The notes under the pieces were generated by a model. That model saw nothing but the letters and a program-made list of their open reading frames with translations, had not been told where the DNA came from and did not search any database. From positions 1 to 28,616 of the forward strand of contig JAUWXJ010000005.1 in NCBI GenBank assembly GCA_030616425.1: a stretch of 28,616 nucleotides of DNA, read 5' to 3'. The DNA is from Desulfobacterales bacterium (lineage in GTDB: Bacteria > Desulfobacterota > Desulfobacteria > Desulfobacterales > C00003060). Each line of letters begins with the position of its first letter. The first letter of the stretch is position 1. Below are positions 22,601-28,616 of the stretch, in pieces. Position numbers and translations under genes: made by a program.

Positions 22601-22707
22601 GACCGGCCCGCTTCCCTTTGGCACTGCCTACAAGGCGGGGCCAAGGGAAGCTATACGAAACAGACATTCTTCCTTACCGGGAAGCTCCGCCTTTTAGGCG
22701 GGGGTTC
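22601..22707 (+). repeat. Two-hairpin palindromic repeat, copy 3 (diverged)
   Basis: The 107-bp copy keeps GACCGGCC, TTCTTCCTTACCGGGAAGC and the terminal GGGTTC. Both stems differ in sequence from copies 1 and 2 but still pair: GCTTCCCTT with AAGGGAAGC and TGGC with GCCA in hairpin 1; CTCCGCC with GGCGGGG in hairpin 2. It lies between cobO and alr, which converge, and might serve as a terminator on either side. Confidence 0.75.
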
Positions 22708-22757
22708 AAAAAGTCGTAATACCGTGGGCCTGGAAAGATGCCTGGTTATGAAGGGTC

Positions 22758-23885
22758 CTAGAAGTTTTTACCGGAATCGGTATAGACACGACGGTTACTC
22801 TTTCCAATTGTACAGTACACCTCATAGTTTATGGTCCCGATCCTTGCGGCTATCTCCTCGGCAGTGATCCGTTCTTTACCCTGGGCTCCTAGAAGCACTA
22901 CTTCATCGCCAACTGTAACACCCTCAACCCCGGTAACATCCATCATGGTCAGGTTCATACAAACACGACCCACCACCGGCACACGTCGCCCATGGATCAG
23001 TACCTCCCCGTTATTCGAAAGCAAGCGACTGTATCCGTCATCATACCCAACAGGGATGGTTGCGATCGTGCGCCTTTCTTTCGTTACATAAGTACAGCCG
23101 TAGCTGACTGGAATGCCAGGCGGGACTGTTCTGACCTGAATGACCCGGGACTTGAAACTCATGACCGGCTTGAAAGAAGCTGCCTCAGCCCATCCTTCAG
23201 CAGGCGGGAAACCATAGAGAAGAATGCCGGGTCGCACCATACCAAGGTCTAAGCCCTTGTTCCCCAAAAGCGCGCCACTGTTTGCAATATGAACGCCCCC
23301 AAAGGAAACCCCGAGTCGAGTGCACTCTTCCACAGCCTCCCGGAATCTCTTGACCTGCTGCTCTGTGAAGGTGTGACCTGGCTGATCAGCCACTGCAAAG
23401 TGGGAAAATATCCCTTCGAGTTTAATCCCTTTTAGGGCCAAGAGTTGTTCTAGAAAGCTCTTAAGATCTTCGAGGCGAACTCCCAGCCGGGTCATACCAG
23501 TATCCACCTTGATATGAATAGGGGTAACCCTCCCCCGTTCAGCCGATATTCGGGAAAGCTCTTCTGCAACCTCTATCTGAAATAGGGCAGGCGTGAACTC
23601 ATGCTCAACAACAGCAGAAACCTCATCTGATGTGATCCCCATCATGATAAAGATGGGAACCGTACAACCAGCTTTTCTAAGCTCGAGGCCCTCTTCCAAC
23701 TCGAATACCCCTAGACAATCAACACCCGCCGACTCAAGGGTTCTGGACACAGGTATCATGCCATGGCCGTAAGCATCTGCCTTGACGACACCAATAACCC
23801 GGGTATCGGGGCCGGCCAATCGCTTGATCTCAAAAAAATTGTGCCTCAGTGCACCAAGATCAATGGTTACTTCATTTGGTATCAT
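22758..23885 (-). CDS. alr: Alanine racemase
   Basis: Alr is a PLP enzyme that makes D-alanine for peptidoglycan. 375 residues, normal length. The PLP lysine is Lys35 in VVKADAYGHG. The second catalytic residue is the Tyr of VSYGCTYV in the C-terminal beta domain, and VGRVCMNLTMMDVTG is also typical. The ATG at 23885 is chosen because GGGAG lies seven bases ahead; an upstream TTG at 23906 is less likely. It follows the prepilin peptidase gene by 76 bases on the same strand. Confidence 0.96.
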   Translation of the reverse strand: MIPNEVTIDLGALRHNFFEIKRLAGPDTRVIGVVKADAYGHGMIPVSRTLESAGVDCLGVFELEEGLELRKAGCTVPIFIMMGITSDEVSAVVEHEFTPALFQIEVAEELSRISAERGRVTPIHIKVDTGMTRLGVRLEDLKSFLEQLLALKGIKLEGIFSHFAVADQPGHTFTEQQVKRFREAVEECTRLGVSFGGVHIANSGALLGNKGLDLGMVRPGILLYGFPPAEGWAEAASFKPVMSFKSRVIQVRTVPPGIPVSYGCTYVTKERRTIATIPVGYDDGYSRLLSNNGEVLIHGRRVPVVGRVCMNLTMMDVTGVEGVTVGDEVVLLGAQGKERITAEEIAARIGTINYEVYCTIGKSNRRVYTDSGKNF

Positions 23886-23961
23886 GGTTCGGCTCCCATG
23901 CAGCAAGTTTAACCGGCGAAGGTACTCCCTTTACGATGTACAATTATCTTCCCCAAGAACG

Positions 23962-24726
23962 TTATCTTATAATCTGTTGATACCAGCCAATGATCTGCGG
24001 CCCGAAAAAAATAAAAAGCAACGCACCAAGGCTCAGAAAGGGGCCAAAAGGGATTGCCAGTTTTTGCCCCTTTTCTGTGCGCAAGGCCGACACCGTGCCC
24101 ACCGCGGCTCCAATAGCCGATCCAACAAAAATAGTAAATATAACACCCTTCCAACCCAAAAACGCGCCTATCATGGCAAGTAACTTGATATCACCGCCAC
24201 CCATCCCCTCCCTTTTGGTCAGCAAGTTGTAACCCGAGGCGACCAAGAGCAAAATACCTCCGCCCAAGATGATACCAAACAACGATTCTTTATACGTAAT
24301 GTGCCCAGTGAGAAACGATGCGAGGAATCCGACTGCGATACCAGGATAGGTAATAACATCGGGAATGATTTGATGATCAATATCAATGAAGGTGACCACA
24401 AGGAGAGCCGCGACCAGTGCGTACAGAAAAAGAGCTTCCCAGGACAGGCCATAGTGTATCAGGATCGCAACTGCAAAAAGGCCCGATACAACCTCAACCA
24501 TGGGATATCTCAAGGAGATTGCAGCTCCACAGTGCCGACATCGCCCTCGAAGCCAAAGATAGCTCAACACGGGAATATTATCATAAAAGGCGACTTTGGC
24601 CTGGCAGCTTGGGCACATGGATCGTGGGCGTATCAGAGAAAGTGGTCTGGGAAGACGGTAGATACATACATTCAGGAAACTCCCTACAGCCATACCGAAC
24701 AAGAAGATAAAAAGCTCAAAAATCAA
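23962..24726 (-). CDS. pilD: Prepilin leader peptidase/N-methyltransferase
   Basis: This inner-membrane enzyme cuts type IV prepilin and type II pseudopilin leaders and methylates the new N-terminus. About 254 residues with eight membrane segments. The methylase/zinc part has CPSC and CRHC on a loop (CPSCQAKVAF, RGRCRHCGA). Catalytic Asp residues are in FIDIDHQIIPD and GMGGGDIKLL (GxGD type). GSFLNVCIYRLPR is the usual N-terminal mark. I prefer TTG at 24726 with GGAG six bases ahead, because the family starts close to its first helix; ATG at 24837 would add 37 polar residues. No pilin genes are nearby. Confidence 0.9.
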   Translation of the reverse strand: MIFELFIFLFGMAVGSFLNVCIYRLPRPLSLIRPRSMCPSCQAKVAFYDNIPVLSYLWLRGRCRHCGAAISLRYPMVEVVSGLFAVAILIHYGLSWEALFLYALVAALLVVTFIDIDHQIIPDVITYPGIAVGFLASFLTGHITYKESLFGIILGGGILLLVASGYNLLTKREGMGGGDIKLLAMIGAFLGWKGVIFTIFVGSAIGAAVGTVSALRTEKGQKLAIPFGPFLSLGALLFIFFGPQIIGWYQQIIR

Positions 24727-25123
24727 GGGCCACTCCAGAACACCCGACTCAACGAACCTTTGCAAAAATAAAATATCACAAATACTTAAATGGTAAGTAT
24801 AGGGAATAGGTCGAAAAATCAAGATTTTTGTTGTCATTAAGATACCATGTCTTATAATAAGCGTATTTGACTTGCGTGCTCTTCCCCGATTGCACCGGTC
24901 TCGTGCCGGAGTATTGGCCCGCCCTGCCCGCCCTGGCGCTTCGGCTTATTATAAGCTACCAAGCCAGTAATCCAGGTCTGGGCCAGGGGCGCGACTTGCT
25001 GCGATACGATGTTGTAGCTGTAATATTTCAGAAGCTGGGTTTGTAGAACTCGGGCTTTACAAGCCAGGTCTGGGCTAGGGAGTGATCAAGTGCTGGTTTG
25101 AGCTTTCAGGATACCATGAAGTA
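24727..25123. other. Intergenic region with inverted and tandem repeats
   Basis: No gene is seen. CTTATAATAAGC (24851-24862) and GCTTATTATAAG (24944-24955) are exact inverse copies 81 bases apart, and each is itself nearly palindromic. Between them GCCCGCCCT is repeated in tandem (about 24918-24935). CCAGGTCTGGGC occurs twice, near 24971 and 25064. No ribosome site or promoter is convincing. Confidence 0.45.
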
Positions 25124-25822
25124 ATGAAGATTATAGGGGTTGATACATCGACCCGGACGGGCAGCGTGGCGGTTTTGGAAGGCGATAGGGTGCTGGCTGA
25201 GCTGACGGTGACCAGCGCACAAACGCATGCCAAACGCTTGATGCCTGCCATTGATGCTACCCTTGGGATGGCGGGGCTGACAATTTCCGAGTGTGACGGA
25301 TTTGCTGTAACCACAGGTCCGGGAAGTTTCACGGGGCTGCGGATTGGGATCAGTACTGTCAAGGGGTTGGGGTTTGCTACCAAGAAACCGATCACTGGTG
25401 TCACTACACTGGATGCCCTAGCCTACCAGTTTCCATCATTTCCCCATCTGATTTGCCCGGTCTTGGATGCTCGTAAAGGACAGATATACACGGCCCTTTA
25501 TGAATGTGGTAGTCATAAGGGGTTGAAAAGAGTGATAGAGGATTGTGCAGTGGAGCCGAGAGAATGGCTGAAGCAGATTCAAGGTTTGTGTCTCTTTGTG
25601 GGGGATGGTGCGGTTGTGTATGAAGGATTAATAAGAAAAACCCTCGGGGACCTTGCGCGCTTTGCGCCACCGTATCTTAACACAGTCAGGGCCTCGGTGG
25701 TGGCTTGGATTGGCATGAGACAGATCCTGGATGGCAAGATTGCCGATGCTTCCAGCCTTGTACCCTATTATATACGAAAATCAGATGCTGAAATAAAGTT
25801 GGAAAAGAGGGCAGTGTCCTAA
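25124..25822 (+). CDS. tsaB: tRNA t6A biosynthesis protein TsaB
   Basis: TsaB is the ASKHA-fold partner of TsaD and TsaE in making the t6A37 base of ANN-decoding tRNAs. About 232 residues. The N-terminal ASKHA strand is KIIGVDTSTRTGSVAVLEG. The family signature GPGSFTGLRIGISTVKGL is intact. DARKGQIYTALYE is also typical. It has no metal-binding HxxxH of TsaD, which separates the two. The ATG at 25124 is chosen because homologues begin here; a GTG at 25082 would add 14 residues. It ends about 80 bases before the tumE promoter. TrmO, encoded at 7727, works on the product of this pathway. Confidence 0.94.
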   Translation: MKIIGVDTSTRTGSVAVLEGDRVLAELTVTSAQTHAKRLMPAIDATLGMAGLTISECDGFAVTTGPGSFTGLRIGISTVKGLGFATKKPITGVTTLDALAYQFPSFPHLICPVLDARKGQIYTALYECGSHKGLKRVIEDCAVEPREWLKQIQGLCLFVGDGAVVYEGLIRKTLGDLARFAPPYLNTVRASVVAWIGMRQILDGKIADASSLVPYYIRKSDAEIKLEKRAVS

Positions 25823-25904
25823 TTTGAAAAATTTGTCTAAATTGTTGGCATATTTGTTGCGTGGAATATAGCAAAAAAAAATACAAAAATCTTTTAAAAA
25901 ACAC

Positions 25905-25931
25905 TTGACAAGGTTATCATCTGGTGATAAT
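25905..25931 (+). promoter_or_regulatory. tumE-tumA promoter with internal palindromic operator
   Basis: TTGACA (25905-25910) and GATAAT (25926-25931) are 15 bases apart. TTATCATCTGGTGATAA (25914-25930), six-base arms with a five-base centre, fills the spacer and overlaps the -10. The start codon at 25947 is about nine bases past the likely transcription start and has no SD. Autorepression by the TumA-like HTH protein is the natural inference. Confidence 0.6.
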
Positions 25932-25946
25932 CATATTATAACTCAA

Positions 25947-26312
25947 ATGTCAAAGAAAGAGTATGCCAAAGAAGATGAAACCCTAGAAACATTGTTAGAC
26001 TTAGACGGTGAAATTTTCCCAATGGAAAATGGTTATTGGACGAAATTTGAAGCGACCAGAATTGCACGTAGCCAGCATGCACCACACGGGATTAAGTATT
26101 CTTTAACTTTGCACGATCGAAATGGTATGCGTATTTTGGGGTTTGATAACGCTCACGCTTTCAAACCTAAGAGGAAGAAGCATGGTTCCCGAAAAACCAC
26201 TTGGGACCACAAACACAAGAGAAGCATCGTTTCACCGTATGAGCTTGAATCTGCAAGCCAACTGCTCAAGGATTTTTGGACAGAAGTTTATCGGGTCATT
26301 AAACCCAACTAA
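25947..26312 (+). CDS. tumE: TumE-family toxin (DUF6516-like) of a type II toxin-antitoxin pair
   Basis: This 121-residue protein matches the TumE pattern: ENGYWTKFEATRI, HGIKYSLTLHDRNGMRILGF, DNAHAFKPKRKKHGSRKTTWDH and a final LLKDFWTEVYRVI. In the gene pairs studied the protein blocks growth and the downstream HTH protein is the antidote. The enzymatic activity is not one I can state with certainty. The ATG at 25947 is used because no SD exists for any start and the family begins near here. It precedes the antitoxin gene by 18 bases. The toxin-first order is the usual one in this family. Confidence 0.82.
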   Translation: MSKKEYAKEDETLETLLDLDGEIFPMENGYWTKFEATRIARSQHAPHGIKYSLTLHDRNGMRILGFDNAHAFKPKRKKHGSRKTTWDHKHKRSIVSPYELESASQLLKDFWTEVYRVIKPN

Positions 26313-26330
26313 CCAAGTCGAGGTGATACT

Positions 26331-26711
26331 ATGACCAAAAAAACACTAAAAGTCGGAATAATATCCCGAGAAGATTACAAAAAGAGAACAATCGCTATTG
26401 CACAGGGGAAATATAAGCCTTCAAAAGGTGAACCTAAGGTTTGGTTTGAGTCTTTGCAGTCTTTAGCACAGGTTCTGAGTAGCGAAAACCAACAATTATT
26501 AAAGGTAATCAAAGAACAAAAGCCAACATCTTTAAAAGAGTTGGAAGCTACAACTGGAAGAAAGATAGGTAATCTATCTCGAACGTTGAACACTATGTGT
26601 CGCTACGGGATTGTTGATCTAGTACGACAAAAGAAAACCGTTAAGCCAATTGTTAAGGCCACAGATTTCAAGGTTGAGTTTGGACTCAACACTTCTTATG
26701 CTCAACCTTGA
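26331..26711 (+). CDS. tumA: TumA-family HTH antitoxin (HVO_A0114-like)
   Basis: This 126-residue protein has the N-terminal motif VGIISREDYKKRTIAIAQGKYKP, shown in part as SREDYKKRTIAIAQGKYKP, then KVWFESLQSLAQVLSSENQQ. Residues 58-105 form a MarR-like winged helix (LKELEATTGRKIGNLSRTLN, then MCRYGIVDL). VKPIVKATDFKVEFGL closes the wing. This is the pattern of the HVO_A0114 DNA-binding family that pairs with TumE. GAGGTG with a five-base spacer makes the ATG strong, unlike the SD-less toxin gene, so more antitoxin than toxin is expected. It probably binds the palindrome in the shared promoter. Confidence 0.85.
   Translation: MTKKTLKVGIISREDYKKRTIAIAQGKYKPSKGEPKVWFESLQSLAQVLSSENQQLLKVIKEQKPTSLKELEATTGRKIGNLSRTLNTMCRYGIVDLVRQKKTVKPIVKATDFKVEFGLNTSYAQP
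26669..26710 (+). other. Alternative hairpins at the 3' end of tumA
   Basis: CAAGGTTGAG (26669-26678) can pair with CTCAACCTTG (26701-26710), ten pairs. The overlapping GTTGAGT (26673-26679) can instead pair with ACTCAAC (26684-26690) around TTGG. The two folds exclude each other, and the distal arm carries the stop codon. No T run follows. Confidence 0.4.
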
Positions 26712-26796
26712 AATTCTGGTAGTATTCCAATTCGAGTCTTATATCACCACAAAAGTTTTATACTGATCCTACCAGCAGTCCGAAAAGGGTCTCCTA

Positions 26797-26824
26797 TTGA
26801 CAAAAGAGCTATAAAGAATATAAT
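26797..26824 (+). promoter_or_regulatory. Consensus sigma70 promoter of the DUF465-psd-pssA operon
   Basis: TTGACA (26797-26802), 16 bases, TATAAT (26819-26824). Both hexamers are perfect matches. The leader to 26899 is about 65 bases. Confidence 0.8.
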
Positions 26825-26898
26825 AGAAGTTTTCTCGGCTAAAAATCCTTCTTATTGTAAGGCCTGTATTTGGGAGACGCATCCTAGGGAGATTACTT

Positions 26899-27156
26899 AT
26901 GGAAGAAAGGGATGAGAAGCTCATCGCTCAGTTGATCAAAAAGAACAAAAACCTGAGAAAATATGTGAAACGACACAAAGGATACGAAACGCAGTTGGAA
27001 GAATATAACAAGCGAATTTACCTCTCAACCGAAGAGGCTATGGAACGTAAAAGAATCCAAAAGTTGAAGCTTGCCGGCAGGGACGAGATAGAGCGTATCT
27101 TAGCCGAACATCGTAGAACTCAACAAGATCAAGAGCCTCAAGGTACGGGTTCGTAG
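26899..27156 (+). CDS. DUF465/YdcH-like coiled-coil protein
   Basis: This is an 85-residue, highly charged protein with two helices: KLIAQLIKKNKNLRKYVKRH and EEAMERKRIQKLKLAGRDEI, joined by IYLST. The Y-L-(S/T)-(T/P)-E-E turn followed by an E-rkRLQKLKL helix is the mark of the DUF465 family, small coiled coils of unknown function. GGGAG lies seven bases before the ATG. It opens the operon with psd, 17 bases downstream, and is served by the consensus promoter at 26797. A link to lipid synthesis is by position only. Confidence 0.8.
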   Translation: MEERDEKLIAQLIKKNKNLRKYVKRHKGYETQLEEYNKRIYLSTEEAMERKRIQKLKLAGRDEIERILAEHRRTQQDQEPQGTGS

Positions 27157-27173
27157 CAACAACTGAGGGTTTA

Positions 27174-27845
27174 ATGATCCGTTCTGAGCGTTCCAGGCTG
27201 GTCAACCAAAAGGCCTTTCCGGTTGCCCGGGAGGGGTATCGGTATATACTTGGATCGGCCTTTGCAACGGCGATTGTTGCCGTACTGGGGCTATACGGGT
27301 TGGTCCTGTTTTTTTTGGCAGTTACCTCCTTTGTTTGTTTCTTCTTCAGGGACCCGGAACGGCTCATTCCGGAGAGACAAGGGGCCGTGGTTTCCCCTGC
27401 CGATGGCAAGGTCTTGGAGATAGGTGTCGTCGAGAAGAGCGATTTCGCTGCCGAGAAAATGCTTAAGATGAGTATCTTTATGTCAATCTTTAACGTTCAC
27501 GTCAACCGAATACCTGACGATGGCAGGGTCACCGAGGTTGTTTATCATCCGGGCAAATTCTTTTCGGCTAACCTGGATAAGGCCTCAAAAGATAATGAAC
27601 GAAACGCAATAAGTCTGGAAACAACTGGTGGCCGCAAGCTAATCGTGGTCCAGGTTGCAGGGCTCATTGCAAGACGGATCATCTGCAAGATACGGAAGGG
27701 AGACCGTTTGAGGCGCGGGGAGCGGTTTGGTATGATCTGCTTCGGGTCTCGGTTGGATGTCTATCTTCCGCCAGACACTGTACCGGCCGTGTCTGTAGGA
27801 GATAGGGTACTGGCCGGGACATCGGTTTTGGGACATTTATCATGA
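27174..27845 (+). CDS. psd: Phosphatidylserine decarboxylase proenzyme
   Basis: Psd turns phosphatidylserine into phosphatidylethanolamine. The 223-residue form matches the short, archaeal-type PSD-A group. The chain cuts itself at Gly-Ser in RFGMICFGSRLDVYLP, making the pyruvoyl group from the Ser. SPADGKV, SIFMSIFNVHVNR and YHPGKFFSANLDKASKDNER are family marks, the His being catalytic. A hydrophobic hairpin near residues 25-60 (TAIVAVLGLYGLVLFFLAVT) anchors it. GAGGG lies four bases before the ATG. The stop TGA overlaps the pssA ATG (ATGA), so the pair is translationally coupled. Confidence 0.95.
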   Translation: MIRSERSRLVNQKAFPVAREGYRYILGSAFATAIVAVLGLYGLVLFFLAVTSFVCFFFRDPERLIPERQGAVVSPADGKVLEIGVVEKSDFAAEKMLKMSIFMSIFNVHVNRIPDDGRVTEVVYHPGKFFSANLDKASKDNERNAISLETTGGRKLIVVQVAGLIARRIICKIRKGDRLRRGERFGMICFGSRLDVYLPPDTVPAVSVGDRVLAGTSVLGHLS

Positions 27846-28616
27846 AAAGGGAAAAACGTTCAGATAGAAGACAATTGCAGCGTGGTATCTTTATCCTGCC
27901 AAACCTTTTTACCACTGCCAACCTTTTTTGTGGCTTTTATGCAATTGTGGCCGCTATCCAGGGACATTTCTTGAAGGCAGCTATTGCTATCATGCTAGCA
28001 GCCATCTTTGACGGGCTGGACGGTAAGATCGCCCGGATAACGCGGACCGTCAGCAGATTCGGCCTTGAATATGACTCTCTGTGTGATGCCATATCCTTTG
28101 GTGTGGCACCCGGCATACTGGTTTATCTGTGGGCACTTCAGCCTTTTGGCAGATTGGGATGGTTGGCAGCACTTATCTTTGTAGCCTGCGGTACACTCCG
28201 CTTGGCAAGGTTTAATACCCAGATCCATGCCCATGGCACTGATTACTTTAATGGATTCCCGATTCCAGCGGCCGGTTTCATGATCGCTGTTACGGTTCTT
28301 CTCTACTACCGTCTTGGCGGGACAGGGACCACTAAACATATCACGATCTTGATAATGATCTACGTTTTGTCCTTTCTGATGGTCAGCACGATCAAGTATT
28401 ATAGCTTTAAACATACAGAGTTGTTCAAAAAGATGAAGTTTAACATGCTGGTGGTCGTCGTGATGTTTTTCATCGTCATTGCTGCAGAGCCTGCCATAGC
28501 CTGCTTCCTCATTATGCTGTCCTATGTCCTTTCAGGCCCCTTTACTACCTTGTGGCTTCGCAAAAAGCGCCAGAGTGAAGCGGCTGCTGGCGAAGGACTC
28601 GATACTCCGTACAAAA
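27842..28616 (+). CDS. pssA: CDP-diacylglycerol-serine O-phosphatidyltransferase, cut by the window edge
   Basis: PssA makes phosphatidylserine from CDP-diacylglycerol and serine, the substrate of Psd. 258 codons are visible with no stop. The CDP-alcohol phosphatidyltransferase motif is complete: DGLDGKIAR, then G and D residues in RFGLEYDSLCD. FILPNLFTTANLFCGFYAI at the N-terminus is typical of the membrane type II enzyme. At least seven membrane segments follow. By usual length (about 250-280) nearly the whole protein is present. The start overlaps the psd stop by four bases. Confidence 0.94.
   Translation, partial: MKREKRSDRRQLQRGIFILPNLFTTANLFCGFYAIVAAIQGHFLKAAIAIMLAAIFDGLDGKIARITRTVSRFGLEYDSLCDAISFGVAPGILVYLWALQPFGRLGWLAALIFVACGTLRLARFNTQIHAHGTDYFNGFPIPAAGFMIAVTVLLYYRLGGTGTTKHITILIMIYVLSFLMVSTIKYYSFKHTELFKKMKFNMLVVVVMFFIVIAAEPAIACFLIMLSYVLSGPFTTLWLRKKRQSEAAAGEGLDTPYK

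Noticed and set aside
22544..22757. Simple rho-independent terminator between cobO and alr
   Set aside because: The hairpins here belong to repeat copy 3, and no T run follows them in the right place.

Overview
The window looks like chromosomal DNA of a Gram-negative anaerobe, most likely a member of the Desulfobacterota (former Deltaproteobacteria). This is inferred from the gene set and not from a marker tree: short soluble-type Psd next to PssA, a MOT1-like molybdate/sulfate carrier, a B12-binding radical SAM protein, a TumE/TumA toxin-antitoxin pair, a DUF2520 oxidoreductase, and many small palindromic repeats. There is no rRNA, tRNA or CRISPR that I can see.

Layout. 1-5400 (all minus): the start of a response regulator that runs off the left edge, a ribbon-helix-helix repressor with a pair of operators, radC, gpsA and gyrA, the last three probably one unit read from a gyrA promoter near 5620. 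5670-6435: a four-cysteine mini-protein with its own promoter and operator-like repeats, then a gene-poor stretch holding copy 1 of a two-hairpin repeat. 6435-9056 (plus): a MOT1-type carrier, trmO, a Yip1-family membrane protein and an HTH/zinc-ribbon regulator, with a candidate pseudoknot between the carrier and trmO. 9360-10613 (minus): a secreted protein with an FGE-like fold.

10757-13610 is the most unusual segment: at least three, probably four, integron-type attC sites separate small minus-strand genes (a nucleotidyl-cyclase-like protein, a SAM methyltransferase, an unknown 182-residue protein and a 5'-truncated Cys-rich protein). No integron integrase lies in the window, so this is a CALIN-like cluster. 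It abuts a remnant that looks like the C-terminus of a REP-associated (RAYT) transposase.

13792-19084 (minus): a YggT-family protein, a NupC-type nucleoside carrier, a DUF2520 protein, a CDF metal exporter and a B12/radical SAM protein. 19335-20782: a phosphoglycosyl transferase converging on purN. 20821-22707: a 144-bp MITE that folds end to end, a short WYL regulator, an acyl-CoA dehydrogenase remnant with repeat copy 2 inserted in frame, the cobalamin adenosyltransferase gene, and repeat copy 3. 22758-24726 (minus): alr and a prepilin peptidase. 25124-28616 (plus): tsaB, tumE-tumA with an operator in the promoter, then a consensus sigma70 promoter driving a DUF465 protein, psd and pssA (cut by the right edge).

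Functional links. TsaB makes the t6A37 base that TrmO then methylates. Psd and PssA make phosphatidylethanolamine. The best leads for something undescribed are the repeat family with compensating stem changes that can sit in frame in a coding region, the attC cluster, and several overlapping or alternative RNA folds.
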